DNA from: G963665405 sp963665405
GTDB taxonomy: Bacteria > Chloroflexota > Dehalococcoidia > Lucifugimonadales > G963665405
Assembly (NCBI GenBank): GCA_963665405.2
Contig: CAXXUH010000001.1
Span: 1 to 49,831 of the forward strand
Length of the DNA stretch: 49,831 nt
Direction: 5' to 3'
This document shows positions 1 through 8,949 of the stretch, piece by piece. How positions within the stretch are numbered: the stretch's first letter is position 1; the number at the start of each line of letters is the position of its first letter. The position numbers and the translations under genes are program-made. The notes beneath the pieces were generated by a model. That model had not been told where the DNA came from. It saw nothing but the letters and a program-made list of their open reading frames with translations, and did not search any database.

Positions 1-3
1 ACC

Positions 4-1107
4 CTATTCGACCTTGAGGTCTGCTACCTGGGGCATCACCTCTTCGACGAGAAGCCGCATCGTCTTCTCCCAGCCCGCCGTGTCGTCCGTGTGGTCCAGG
101 ACCATCGCCAGGAGGACGCCGAAGCCGCCGGACATCTCGTAGAGGCGCCGCAGCTTCTTGGCCACCGTGTCGGGCGAGCCGACCAGCCAGACGTTCTCCA
201 TTATGTACTCAAGGGTTACCGCGTCGTCGGGCACGCTGTCGTCGTGCTTCATGCTGGGGACGATCGGCTGGGGGCCCGAGGACCAGAAGGGGTAGAGGTA
301 CTCGTTCCAGGCCCGGAACATCATGCCCTCCCGGGCCCCTCGCATCGCCTTCTCGTCGGTGTCGTCGATCCAGATGTCCCGGACCACTCGCCAGTCGCTG
401 CGGGGCGGCGGCGTTGTACCGGCCTGGTCGGCGCCCTCCCGCATGGTGTCCCACTGGCTCGCGAGGTAGGCCTCGCCGAGGCCGAGAGTCAGCGGGATGT
501 AACCCCTCTCCCCGGCCATCCTCAGGGTCTGCGAGCGCGGGCTGCCGGCCGCCACCGCGATCGGCGGGTGGGGCTTGGTGAACGGGGCGCAGTTGATCTG
601 CAGCTTCGCGTAGTCGAACTCGTCGGCACCGGGAATCCTGACGGTCCAGAACTTGCCCTTGTAGTCTGCCGGGCCCTCGTTCTTCCACAGGAGGAGCATG
701 ATCTCGAGCGACTCCCGGAACATCTCGCGATGCTCGCCGGCATCGTAGTCGACGTTGAAGAGCCGGACGTCGACCAGCAGTCCCCCGGACCCGATGCCGA
801 CGAGCAGCCGGCCCTGTGCCAGGTGATCCAGGTACGAGATCCGGTGGGCGAGGTCTACCGGATGGTGGAACGGCAGCAGGTAGACGCCGGCCCCGAGTTT
901 GATGTTCCGGGTGCATGTCAGCGCCTGCGCAATGATGTAGTCGGCCGTCGGAAGCGGCTCCCAGAGCGCCGCGAAGTGCTCCCCTATCCAGGCCTCGACA
1001 TAGCCCAGCTCGTCGCCCAGCTTGATCACGTCCAGGTCCCACCGGTGTGCATCAAGCTTGCTTCGCTCCGGCGGGTGCGACCCCATCAAGAGCAGTCCGA
1101 GGTCCAT
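4..1107 (-). CDS. LLM-class flavin-dependent oxidoreductase (luciferase-like monooxygenase)
   Basis: A 367-residue protein of the bacterial-luciferase-like (LLM) family: TIM-barrel enzymes that use reduced FMN or F420 to oxidise small organic substrates. The N-terminus (MDLGLLLMGSHPPE), the GEHF motif near residue 43, the LGAGVYLLPFHHP stretch near residue 72 and the LLVGIGSGG segment near residue 100 match the family's conserved strands and flavin pocket. The length is normal. The ATG at 1107 is preceded by AAGGAGGA with 3 nt spacing, and the stop lies at the window edge, so the gene is complete. Substrate is not predictable. The gene runs leftward and no operon partner is visible. Confidence 0.9.
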   Translation of the reverse strand: MDLGLLLMGSHPPERSKLDAHRWDLDVIKLGDELGYVEAWIGEHFAALWEPLPTADYIIAQALTCTRNIKLGAGVYLLPFHHPVDLAHRISYLDHLAQGRLLVGIGSGGLLVDVRLFNVDYDAGEHREMFRESLEIMLLLWKNEGPADYKGKFWTVRIPGADEFDYAKLQINCAPFTKPHPPIAVAAGSPRSQTLRMAGERGYIPLTLGLGEAYLASQWDTMREGADQAGTTPPPRSDWRVVRDIWIDDTDEKAMRGAREGMMFRAWNEYLYPFWSSGPQPIVPSMKHDDSVPDDAVTLEYIMENVWLVGSPDTVAKKLRRLYEMSGGFGVLLAMVLDHTDDTAGWEKTMRLLVEEVMPQVADLKVE

Positions 1108-1239
1108 GGGTCCTCCTTGGCGGGTTTCGGCGCGGGTTGATGCCCGCCGGGGTCCGCCGGGGTCCGCCGCCGCCGCAACGAGCTATGCCGCATCCTAAAG
1201 CACGTCCGCAATCCCGGCAAGCGTAGGTCCCGGAAGAAA

Positions 1240-1480
1240 GGGTCTTTTCACTCTCCCACTAGTCCCGTACCTCCCCCGTTGAGGTGCCCTCTCTGGGTGA
1301 TCTCGTCCCCGCCCACCCGCCCAATAGATTGGGGCACCCCAAACCCCGCAAAGGGGGCTCTGCCCCCTTCGGAACCCCCGGCCGGGGCCTGGTGCATGCC
1401 CTGCGCGCTCCTACGCTCAGCAAAGTCCGAGGCGTAGAACCCCGCACCGGATCGCCAACTATCGGACTTTGAAAAGACCC
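1240..1480. repeat. MITE-like repeat element, copy 1
   Basis: A 241-bp non-coding element bounded by a perfect 11-bp inverted repeat, GGGTCTTTTCA at 1240-1250 and TGAAAAGACCC at 1470-1480. Its centre carries a GC-rich hairpin core (AAGGGGGCTCTGCCCCCTT) and a long stretch shared almost base for base with the copy at 3343-3632. Short open frames here are not convincing genes. Together with flanking sequence it accounts for most of the gap between 1108 and 1714. It could also act as a transcript end. Confidence 0.7.
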
Positions 1481-1714
1481 TGTCCCGAACGGGCCTGCCC
1501 CGTACTGTACCCTTCGAGGTGGCGTAGCCATTGGATTCTTCCCGGCAATCTCGCGGCTGAACCTATAAAATGTCAGCGAAAGGGGACGCGCCGCCTCTCA
1601 GCGAGTGTCGATCTGGCCCACCGTCGCACGTCGTATTGGTAGGCGCGGCAGCCGGGCCGTGCAGAGAAGCCTGCCCCGGACAGGAAGAGAGGGTGCGGTG
1701 ACCGTTGTCGATTC

Positions 1715-2983
1715 ATGCGCATGAGCAAGGTCCAGAGGGCTCTCGAAAGGGTCGCCAGGGAGGAGCACGGGCGCATCGTGGCGTCGTTGATCGGGTACTT
1801 CGGAGACTTCGACGTGGCAGAAGAGGCGATGCAGGACGCGCTGGCCGTGGCCCTAGGCCGCTGGCCCCGCCACGGTATCCCCGACAACCCCGGAGCGTGG
1901 ATCACGACCACCGCGAAGCGGAAGGGGATCGACACCCTCCGCCGCGAGCGGGTCCTGCTGGACAAGTACGCCGCCCTCGACCTGCCCGACGAGGCGGATC
2001 CGGAGTCGGCTGAGTTGCTGGACGACGCGCCCGAATCGTCGCTGGGGGATGACAGGCTCCGCCTGATCTTCACGTGCTGTCACCCGGCTCTGAACCCCGA
2101 GGCGCAGGTCGCGCTGACGCTACGTACGTTGGGCAGGCTGACCACCACCGAGATCGCCCACGCCTTCCTGGTACCCGAGCCCGCGATGGCGCAGAGGCTG
2201 GTCCGCGCCAAACGCAAGATCCGCGACGCCCGCATCCCCTATCGGGTGCCACCCGACCACCTCCTGCCGGAGCGCGTCGCCGCCGTCCTGGCGGTGATCT
2301 ACCTGGTATTCAACGAAGGGTACTCGGCGACGGCCGGAGACAGCCTGATCCGGCGAGAGCTGTGCTTAGAGGCGATCCGTCTCGGGCGCGTCCTCGTCCA
2401 GCTGATGCCGGACGAGCCGGAGGCACTGGGTCTTCTCGGGCTAATGCTGCTGCACGACTCGCGGCGGAGGGCTCGGGTCTCTCCCACCGGGGAGCCGGTG
2501 CTCCTGGAGGACCAGGACCGAACGCTGTGGGACCCCGCCAGGATGGACGAGGGTCGGTCGCTGGTGACGCGCGCGCTACGGAGCCGGAGAGTCGGCCCAT
2601 ACCAGCTTCAGGCGGCCATCGCCGCCCTTCATGCCGAGCCGCCGACGCCCGAGCAGACCGACTGGCCTCAGATCGCCGCCCTCTACGGGCGGCTCGTGGA
2701 TCTGACCCCCTCGGCGGTCGTCGAGCTGAACCGGGCCGTCGCGGTGGCGATGGCCTTCGGGCCCGAGCGCGGGCTTGAGCTGATCGACCGGCCGAAGGTG
2801 GCCGGAGCGCTGGATCAGTACCGCTGGCTCCACTCGACGCGGGCCGACCTGCTCCGGCGGCTGGACCGGCACGACGAGGCGGCAGACGCCTACAAGCTCG
2901 CCCTGAAGCTCTGCGACAACGCCGCCGAGCGATCGTTTCTGACCCGCCGGCTCGACGAGGTCGAGGCCGCCGCCCGAAGCTAG
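1715..2983 (+). CDS. ECF-type RNA polymerase sigma factor with long C-terminal extension
   Basis: A 422-residue extracytoplasmic-function sigma factor. The first 170 residues contain sigma region 2 (near GDFDVAEEAMQDALAVALGRWP) and region 4 (near LTTTEIAHAFLVPEPAMAQRLV). The remaining 250 residues form a helical, TPR-like extension containing FNEGYSATAG, LMLLHDSRRRAR and VELNRAVAVAM, characteristic of the ECF42-type group, where the extension regulates the sigma factor instead of a classical anti-sigma factor. The 24-bp gap to the TfoX-domain gene suggests one transcript. The start could be ATG 1715 or ATG 1721; neither has a strong ribosome-binding site. Target promoters cannot be read from the sequence. 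Confidence 0.88.
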   Translation: MRMSKVQRALERVAREEHGRIVASLIGYFGDFDVAEEAMQDALAVALGRWPRHGIPDNPGAWITTTAKRKGIDTLRRERVLLDKYAALDLPDEADPESAELLDDAPESSLGDDRLRLIFTCCHPALNPEAQVALTLRTLGRLTTTEIAHAFLVPEPAMAQRLVRAKRKIRDARIPYRVPPDHLLPERVAAVLAVIYLVFNEGYSATAGDSLIRRELCLEAIRLGRVLVQLMPDEPEALGLLGLMLLHDSRRRARVSPTGEPVLLEDQDRTLWDPARMDEGRSLVTRALRSRRVGPYQLQAAIAALHAEPPTPEQTDWPQIAALYGRLVDLTPSAVVELNRAVAVAMAFGPERGLELIDRPKVAGALDQYRWLHSTRADLLRRLDRHDEAADAYKLALKLCDNAAERSFLTRRLDEVEAAARS

Positions 2984-3007
2984 AAGAGGCAACTGGGGAG
3001 ACACGAG

Positions 3008-3337
3008 ATGGCATACGACGAAGGTCTGGCCGACAGAGTGCGCGGGGCGCTGTTGCCTCGACCCGACATCGAGGAGAAGAAGATGTTCGGCGGCCTTGCG
3101 TTCATGGTCGGCGGGCACATGTGCTGCGGCGTGATCGGCGACGACCTTATGGTGCGGGTCGGCCGGGACGCGTACGAGGACGCGCTCGCCGCAAAGGGAG
3201 CCCGGCCGATGGATTTCACCGGGCGTCCGCTCCGCGGAATGGTCTACGTCGGGTCCGAGGGTCACCGAACGGACGACGCTCTCGCGAGCTGGGTCAGACG
3301 GGGCACGGACTTCGTGGCGTCTCTGCCGCCGAGGTAG
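3008..3337 (+). CDS. TfoX/Sxy N-terminal domain protein
   Basis: A 109-residue protein consisting of a TfoX N-terminal domain only. The signature EEKKMFGGLAFMVGGHMCCG around residues 20-40 and the later RPLRGMVYVG segment are typical. Stand-alone domains of this kind are common small partner genes of long ECF sigma factors; the domain was named for the competence regulator Sxy/TfoX but has no proven function alone. A GGGGAG ribosome-binding site precedes ATG 3008, and the gene follows the sigma factor by 24 bp. A MITE-like element begins 6 bp after the stop. Confidence 0.85.
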   Translation: MAYDEGLADRVRGALLPRPDIEEKKMFGGLAFMVGGHMCCGVIGDDLMVRVGRDAYEDALAAKGARPMDFTGRPLRGMVYVGSEGHRTDDALASWVRRGTDFVASLPPR

Positions 3338-3342
3338 GCTTC

Positions 3343-3632
3343 GGGCCTTTTCATTTTCCCACTACTCCCCCGTACCTTCCCTGTTGGCGTGCCCTCTTAT
3401 TCCCACCCACCCGGCCGGTAAGACCGGCAGCTATGAAGACCGGGAGGGGCGACTTGAAAAAGGCCACGCCGGCAGAGATTCAGGGGCACCCCAAACCCCG
3501 CAAAGGGGGCTCTGCCCCCTTCGGAACCCCCGGCCTGGGCCTGCCGCGCGCCCTGTGCGCCCCTACGTTCAGGGAAGTCGGACCTGTGGAACCACATGCT
3601 GGATGGCCTAGTGTCGGACTTTGAAAAGACCC
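3343..3632. repeat. MITE-like repeat element, copy 2
   Basis: A second, 290-bp copy of the element at 1240-1480 in the same orientation. Ends are GGGCCTTTTCA (3343-3353) and TGAAAAGACCC (3622-3632), an 11-bp inverted repeat with one mismatch. The central GC-rich core is identical to copy 1 over more than 50 bp. It has about 50 bp of extra sequence in its left half. The two copies bracket the sigma factor and TfoX gene pair. Confidence 0.7.
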
Positions 3633-3719
3633 TGAAGATAGTCCGCCTGCGCTTGTCGTGGACCGACGCCTCCTGTAAGGTTGTTGCGGCCGCGCCGCGG
3701 TCCTAGCAGGGTCTTGAAG

Positions 3720-3850
3720 AACCCTTTCGACCATCCCCCTGGTCCCCTTCCTGGCCAGTAAGGGGGGAGAGATCATATCTGAGGGACACCCTCAGACTCC
3801 CAGCATGGGGGCTTCGCCACTCTCCACGCCCCATAACCCATCATCCCGCC
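3720..3850. repeat. Dispersed intergenic repeat, second family
   Basis: Begins with CCCTTTCGACCA and contains CCTGGCCAGTAAGGGGG, TATCTGAGGGA, CCTCAGACTCC and a terminal CCCATCATCC. The same ordered blocks occur at 6966-7096 and, rearranged, in the tandem array at 7087-7513. It ends directly before the ribosome-binding site of the flavoprotein gene at 3864. Its function is unknown. Palindromic blocks suggest an RNA hairpin or a non-autonomous mobile element. Confidence 0.6.
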
Positions 3851-3863
3851 AGGGAGGTCACCC

Positions 3864-5828
3864 GTGGCCCGGTTCCCCAATCTGTTCAGCCCGATCCGCC
3901 TCGGCGAGCACACCCTGCGAAACCGGATCGTCTGTACGGCGCACGCCACGAAGTTCGAGTCCGACGGCCTCTTCACCGAGCGCCACGTCTACTACTACCG
4001 GGAACGCGCCCGTGGCGGAGCGGCGATGATCGTGACCGAGGGGGCGAGTGTCCACCCGACGGGCACGTTCCCGCTCACCGTCTACGACGACGCAGTAATA
4101 CCGACGCTCCGTCGTGTGGCCGAGGCGGTCCACGAGTACGACACCCGCCTTCTGGTTCAGATAAGCCACGCCGGCAAAAGGGTGCCCGGTCCGGTTGGGG
4201 TTCCGGGGACGTTGGCGGTGGCCCCCTCGGCGATCCCCGCTCCCGGGACCGACTTCGGCCAGATGATGCCGCACGAGCTGTCGGCCGACGAGATCGGCGA
4301 GCTGGTCCGAGCCTTCGGACGCGCGGCCGGCCGCATCCGGGAGGCGGGCCTGGACGGGGTAGAGATATCAATCGGGTTCGGCAACCTGATCCCCCAGTTT
4401 ATCGCCGAGGCGACCAACCTCCGCACGGACAGGTACGGCGGGACCCTCGAGGGCAGGATGACGTTCGCCTACGAGGTCATCGACGAGGTACGCCAACAGA
4501 CCGGAGACGACCTGATCGTCGGGGTGCGCCTCACCGAGGATTTCGTGGACTACGGGCTCGACATGGGCGCTCTCAAGGCGATCGCGCCACTGCTGGAGGA
4601 CATCGGCAAGCTCGATTACCTGAGCGTCACCGCCGGGACGAACTACGAGAGGAAGAGCGCGACCCACATCATACCGTCGCACTTCTTCGAGCCGGGCCAG
4701 TTCGCCTACCTTCCCGCCGAGCTCAAGAAGCTCGTCAAGCTTCCGGTCATCGGCGTCGGCCGCATCAACAGCCCGGCCCTCGCCGACCGGCTTCTGGCCG
4801 AAGGGCAGATGGACCTGGTGGGAATGGCGCGGGAGCTGATCGCCGACCCTCACCTCCCCAACAAGGCTCGGGACGGCCGGGTCGAGGACGTCAGAGTCTG
4901 TCACGGCTGCAATCAATCGTGCAAGGGGCATCAGGAGAGGGGACTCTCCATCACCTGCATCTACAACCCCGTGGCAGGGAGAGAGAAGGCCTGGAGCGAC
5001 CTCTCGCCGGCCCGCACCGCCAGGAAGGTGATCGTGATCGGCGGTGGTCCCGCCGGGATGGAGGCGGCACGGATCGCTGCAGAGCGAGGTCACGACGTGA
5101 CCCTCATCGAGAGGTCGGACCGTTTGGGCGGGCAGGTCAACCTAGCCGCGGCGTCTCCGGGCCGCGAGGAGTTCGGAGAGATCGTCCGCTTCCTTGAGTC
5201 TCAGCTGGGGCGGCTGAACGTGACGGTCCGGCTTGGTACGGAGGCGACCGCGGACGCGGTCGTGCAGCAGAGCCCGGACGCGGTCGTCGTCGCCACGGGA
5301 TCGACGCCGTTCCGGCCACCCATTCCCGGCGCCGAGGGCGGGAACGTGGTGACCGCCCGAGAGGTGATGGAGCGCACGGTGGCCGTCGGCGAGAACGTCG
5401 TCGTGATCGACACTCAGGGGCTGCGCCCCGCATGCGACACGGCCAATTTCCTGGCCCAAGGCGGTCACCGCGTGGAGATCGTCACCGGGCTGCCCTACGT
5501 CGGGAGCGAGATCCAGGCCGGGGTGTGGCAGCTCCTTTACGAGGAGCTGCTGCGTAGAGGGGTGAGGATGTCGCCCTTCACCGGGGTTCGGGCAATAACC
5601 GAGAGCAGCGTCGAGACTTACCATACGGTTCATGCATCTGTCTCGACCGCCAGGTTGATCGAGGGGGTCGATACGGTAGTGCTCGCGTCAGGAGGCAAGG
5701 CCGACGACCGGCTTTACGAGGAACTCCGGGGCAGAGTCCCAGAGCTGCACGCCATAGGGGACTGCCTCCAGCCCAGGGACGTCGAAGCCGCGGTGTACGA
5801 CGGGCACAGGGTGGCCCTCGCCATTTGA
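3864..5828 (+). CDS. FMN/FAD iron-sulfur oxidoreductase, 2,4-dienoyl-CoA reductase / Old Yellow Enzyme family
   Basis: A 654-residue three-part flavoprotein. Residues 1-340 form an Old-Yellow-Enzyme FMN barrel (SPIRLGEHTLRNRIV start, LLVQISHAGKR, DGVEI, DRYGGTLEGRM, VIGVGRI). A 4Fe-4S site follows at C-HGC-NQSC spacing with a further Cys in CIYNPVAGRE. Residues 385-654 are a FAD/NAD(P) module opening with VIVIGGGPAGMEAA. Relatives reduce enoyl or dienoyl thioesters or demethylate trimethylamine; the substrate here is unknown. The start is GTG 3864 with AGGGAGGT 5 nt upstream. The C-terminus ends soon after the ALGDCLQPR-like segment (HAIGDCLQPRDVEAAVYDG), as in complete relatives. Confidence 0.92.
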   Translation: MARFPNLFSPIRLGEHTLRNRIVCTAHATKFESDGLFTERHVYYYRERARGGAAMIVTEGASVHPTGTFPLTVYDDAVIPTLRRVAEAVHEYDTRLLVQISHAGKRVPGPVGVPGTLAVAPSAIPAPGTDFGQMMPHELSADEIGELVRAFGRAAGRIREAGLDGVEISIGFGNLIPQFIAEATNLRTDRYGGTLEGRMTFAYEVIDEVRQQTGDDLIVGVRLTEDFVDYGLDMGALKAIAPLLEDIGKLDYLSVTAGTNYERKSATHIIPSHFFEPGQFAYLPAELKKLVKLPVIGVGRINSPALADRLLAEGQMDLVGMARELIADPHLPNKARDGRVEDVRVCHGCNQSCKGHQERGLSITCIYNPVAGREKAWSDLSPARTARKVIVIGGGPAGMEAARIAAERGHDVTLIERSDRLGGQVNLAAASPGREEFGEIVRFLESQLGRLNVTVRLGTEATADAVVQQSPDAVVVATGSTPFRPPIPGAEGGNVVTAREVMERTVAVGENVVVIDTQGLRPACDTANFLAQGGHRVEIVTGLPYVGSEIQAGVWQLLYEELLRRGVRMSPFTGVRAITESSVETYHTVHASVSTARLIEGVDTVVLASGGKADDRLYEELRGRVPELHAIGDCLQPRDVEAAVYDGHRVALAI

Positions 5829-5951
5829 GCCACGGCGGCCTCCCAGCCGTCAACGATAAACTAGGACACGGGGCCCCCCTATGCAACTCTCCCCCGCCGG
5901 GGGAGAGGATGGGTCACTGCGGTCTAGCCAGCACGGTATCGGAGCTACTCT

Positions 5952-6959
5952 TTGTCAGCAGTAGTCCCCTGGATCATCTTCCTCCTGTGCGCGGCCGTCG
6001 TGTACGCGGCCAGTCAGTGGCTCGCCCGCTCCGGCGACGCGCTGGCGGAGCGGACCGGGATGAGCCGGGCCTTCGTCGGGATCCTGCTGCTGGCGACCGC
6101 GACGTCGCTGCCCGAGCTGGCCACGGGCGCATCGGCGGTGGCCGTGGCCGACTCGGTCGACCTGGCTGCCGGCGGAATATTCGGCAGCAATGTCTTTAAC
6201 CTGGCGGTCATCGCGCTCATGGAGCTCTTCGTGCCGCGGGCGGCGCTCCTGTCCACCGTCCAACGGACGCTGCTCACACCCACACTGCTCAGCGGGGCGC
6301 TCATCGGCCTGGCAGGGGTCTTCGTGCTGCTTCCTCATGCGAACCTCTCGCCGACGCTCTGGCTCTACCGGGGCACGGCTCCGATCCTTTTCGGCGCCTA
6401 CGTCCTGGCGCTCCTGTGGATGGTCCGGAGTGAGCGGCACAACGGCCCAGATGCCGAGCCGGCCGACAGACAGCGGACCGTGGACGACTGGACCCTCAGG
6501 AGAGCCTCCGTCATATACCTGCTGGCGACAACGGTGATCGTCTTCGCCGGGATCGGCCTCGCGGTCGCCGGGGACCGTATAGGCAAGGAGATGGGATGGA
6601 GCTCCAGCTTCGTCGGCACCCTCCTCCTCGCCGCTTCGACCTCGCTACCCGAGATCGCCACTTCCCTGGCGGCACTGAGGATCGGCGCCCGTGACCTGGC
6701 GGTCGCCAACATGGTGGGCAGCAACCTGTTCAACACCGGCGTGGTCGTGTTCGTGCTCGACATGGTCTACGGGAAGGGGTCGTTCCTGGCGAGTCTCTCC
6801 AGCACACACCTGAGTACGATAGCCATCTCCCTGGGCATGACCGCGGTCGTGGCCGTGGCGGTGCTGGCGCGTCCTCGGGGCAAGCTCGTGGGGCGTCTGA
6901 CTCCGGAGCTCTTTCTCCTCGCCGGCCTGTTCCTCGCGGCTCAGCTCCTCACGTTCTAG
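5952..6959 (+). CDS. Sodium/calcium exchanger family membrane protein (CaCA)
   Basis: A 335-residue integral membrane protein with two inverted alpha-repeats that form the ion site in cation/Ca2+ exchangers: LLLATATSLPELATG with GGIFGSNVFN near residues 37-80, and LLLAASTSLPEIATS with NMVGSNLFN near residues 220-260. Around ten hydrophobic helices are visible. It most likely moves Na+ or H+ against Ca2+ at the plasma membrane. The start is a TTG at 5952 with GGAG 7 nt upstream. The gene follows the flavoprotein by 123 bp and is followed by intergenic repeats. Confidence 0.92.
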   Translation: MSAVVPWIIFLLCAAVVYAASQWLARSGDALAERTGMSRAFVGILLLATATSLPELATGASAVAVADSVDLAAGGIFGSNVFNLAVIALMELFVPRAALLSTVQRTLLTPTLLSGALIGLAGVFVLLPHANLSPTLWLYRGTAPILFGAYVLALLWMVRSERHNGPDAEPADRQRTVDDWTLRRASVIYLLATTVIVFAGIGLAVAGDRIGKEMGWSSSFVGTLLLAASTSLPEIATSLAALRIGARDLAVANMVGSNLFNTGVVVFVLDMVYGKGSFLASLSSTHLSTIAISLGMTAVVAVAVLARPRGKLVGRLTPELFLLAGLFLAAQLLTF

Positions 6960-6965
6960 CAGGGT

Positions 6966-7096
6966 GAGAGCCCCTTTCGACCAACCCCCCGGCCCCCTTT
7001 CCTGACCAGGAAGGGGGAAGGAATTGTATCTGAGGGAAATCCTCAGACTCCTTGCAAAGGGGCTCCGCCCCTCTGCACACCCCGCATTTCATCATC
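6966..7096. repeat. Dispersed intergenic repeat, second family, copy 2
   Basis: Shares with 3720-3850 the ordered blocks CCCTTTCGACCA, a CC-rich run, CCTGACCAGGAAGGGGG, TATCTGAGGGA, CCTCAGACTCC, GGGGCTCCGCCCC and TTTCATCATCC. It starts 7 bp after the exchanger stop codon. The self-complementary CCTGACCAGG and GGGGCTCCGCCCC blocks would fold in RNA, so it may also serve as a transcript end. Confidence 0.6.
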
Positions 7097-7513
7097 CTGC
7101 TGCGAGACGCAAGTCCCGCCCCCCATACGGCCCCCGGAGAATTCCCTGGCTCCCTGCCTGGCCAGGAGGGCGGGTAGCCGATATCTGAGGGAAATCCCTT
7201 CGACTGGTCCGGCTATGTCGAGGCTCACGATAAATCGGAGCTGAGGGCACGCTCTCAGACTCCCGGCAATCCCGACTTGTCGGGATCTGCACACCCCGTG
7301 TTTCATCATCCTGCTGCGAGACGCAAGTCCCGCCACCCATACGGCCCCCGGAGAATTCCCTGGCTCCCTGCCTGGCCAGGAGGGGGGTAGCCGATATCTG
7401 AGGGAAATCCCTTCGACTGGTCCGGCTTTGTCGAGGCTCACGATAAACCGGAGCTCGGGGCACGCTCTCAGACTCCCGGCAATCCCGACTTGTCGGGATC
7501 TGCACACCCCATG
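7087..7513. repeat. Tandem repeat, two units of about 214 bp
   Basis: Two near-identical direct repeats, 7087-7300 and 7301-7513, each starting TTTCATCATCCTGCTGCGAG. A third copy of the TTTCATCATCCTGC start at 7514 overlaps the last codons of the MFS gene. Each unit contains TATCTGAGGGAAATCC, a CTCAGACTCC block and the hairpin CCCGACTTGTCGGG. The units differ at only a few positions, so the duplication is recent. A 467-codon open frame across it on the minus strand is a by-product of the repetition, not a gene. Confidence 0.85.
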
Positions 7514-7518
7514 TTTCA

Positions 7519-8799
7519 TCATCCTGCGAGGGGCCGGCGGGCCGGAATGGCCAACAGAACGACTCCCGACGCCACCACGGCGGCGACCCCCAAGAAAACC
7601 ACGCGATAGCTCTCGGTGAGGTCGAACGCCAGCCCGCCGAGAAGGGGTCCGACGGCGAAGCTCACCACGGTCGACAGGTTCAGCAGACCCACGATGCTGC
7701 CGAAATTGCGGAGGCCAAAGCTGTCCTGGACGATCAGTGTCGAGAGCGGACCGAACGATCCCATGCACAGGCCGAAGAGCGGCGAGGCTACCCAGATGAC
7801 CGCCGGGTGCCACGGATTCTGCATCAGCAGGATGGCTCCGATCAGGCCCATGAAGCTGATCATCATGGCGCGCCGAACGGGGATCCGCTCGGCGAGCAGT
7901 CCGAAGACGACCTTGCCCCCCATCCCGAAACCGGCCAGCACGCTGAGCGCCGCCGAGGCGGCGCGGACTGTAGAGCCTTCGACTGTCAGATGGGCGATAA
8001 TCTGCGGTATCAGCGCGGCGAACGGGAGGGAGCCGATCAGGTAGACCGCCAGCAGGATGTAGAAGGTCTGCGTTCGGAGGGCCTCCGCCAGGGAGGAGCC
8101 GGTCAACACAGGGGGTTGCGGCGCGGATCGCTTCGTCTGCGATCCGGCAGAGGCCGGAGCCGGCCGCTCCAGTGGACGCTCGCGGACCACGATCAGGGCG
8201 AAGAGAGCCACCAGCAAGCTGATGACTCCCACGGCCAGATATGTCTCCTTCCACGACGTCGAGGCGAGGACGAGCCCGGCGAGAAGCGGGAAGGTGAGTC
8301 CGCCGAAGTTGTTCCCCATCAGGGTCAGGCCGAGCACCCGCCCCCGATTGCGGCGGAACCAAATCCCGACCAGACGTCCCGCGGGGAGCATGACCGCGCC
8401 GCTCAAGCCCAGGAACTGGAGGAGGCTCAGCGCGTACAGATGCCACAGCTCCGACATCAGCGGTCTGAGCAGGAAGCTCGCAGCCGTCAGGCTAAGGGAG
8501 ACGACCATCACCGGCTTCGCGCCGCGCCGGTCCATCACCCACCCGATCATCGGAGCGGTCAGGCCGCCCACGGCCATGAAGGAGAGGGAGGCGCTGATCT
8601 GGGTGCGGCTCCAGCCGAACGTGCTCTCCAGAGGCTCGACGAAAAGGCCGAAGATGTACTGGCTGGAGCCCAGCGTTACCGCGGCGGCTGAAAAGGAGGC
8701 GGCGACGGCCCACCATCCAAAGGACAGACCGAAGAGTCCATCAAACGACGACCTGGTCCGCCCTTCGCGCATGCGGTACATCGTACCACCGGCGCCCAC
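7519..8799 (-). CDS. MFS transporter, monocarboxylate / oxalate-formate antiporter type
   Basis: A 426-residue major facilitator with twelve predicted helices. The first helix pair (FGWWAVAASFSAAAVTLGSS) and the motif-A-like loop GWVMDRRGAKPVM after helix 2 are clear, and SQYIFGLFVEPLESTFGWSR resembles the monocarboxylate/oxalate-formate branch. It probably exchanges small organic acids across the inner membrane. GTG 8799, ATG 8781 and ATG 8772 are alternative starts, none with a good ribosome-binding site, and the downstream ATGs remove only non-conserved residues. The 3' end abuts the tandem repeat at 7087-7513. Confidence 0.9.
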   Translation of the reverse strand: MGAGGTMYRMREGRTRSSFDGLFGLSFGWWAVAASFSAAAVTLGSSQYIFGLFVEPLESTFGWSRTQISASLSFMAVGGLTAPMIGWVMDRRGAKPVMVVSLSLTAASFLLRPLMSELWHLYALSLLQFLGLSGAVMLPAGRLVGIWFRRNRGRVLGLTLMGNNFGGLTFPLLAGLVLASTSWKETYLAVGVISLLVALFALIVVRERPLERPAPASAGSQTKRSAPQPPVLTGSSLAEALRTQTFYILLAVYLIGSLPFAALIPQIIAHLTVEGSTVRAASAALSVLAGFGMGGKVVFGLLAERIPVRRAMMISFMGLIGAILLMQNPWHPAVIWVASPLFGLCMGSFGPLSTLIVQDSFGLRNFGSIVGLLNLSTVVSFAVGPLLGGLAFDLTESYRVVFLGVAAVVASGVVLLAIPARRPLAG

Positions 8800-8949
8800 G
8801 GGGGTGCCCGGAGCGGAGCGGTCCTAGCGCTCAGGGATCGCGGCGGGCTGCTCCGTCCCTACATACCGGTTCGGCAGGCCGAGGGAGCGAAACTGAGGCG
8901 TTTGAGTCTCCCGGCAAACGCGATCGTCGGGGAAGACACGCCGCCACGG

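Noticed and set aside
7087..7513. CRISPR array
   Set aside because: Only two long units without spacers; no cas genes in the window.
7043..8446. 467-codon open frame over the tandem repeats
   Set aside because: It consists of translated repeat units and antisense MFS sequence; the repeated peptide reflects the DNA repeat.
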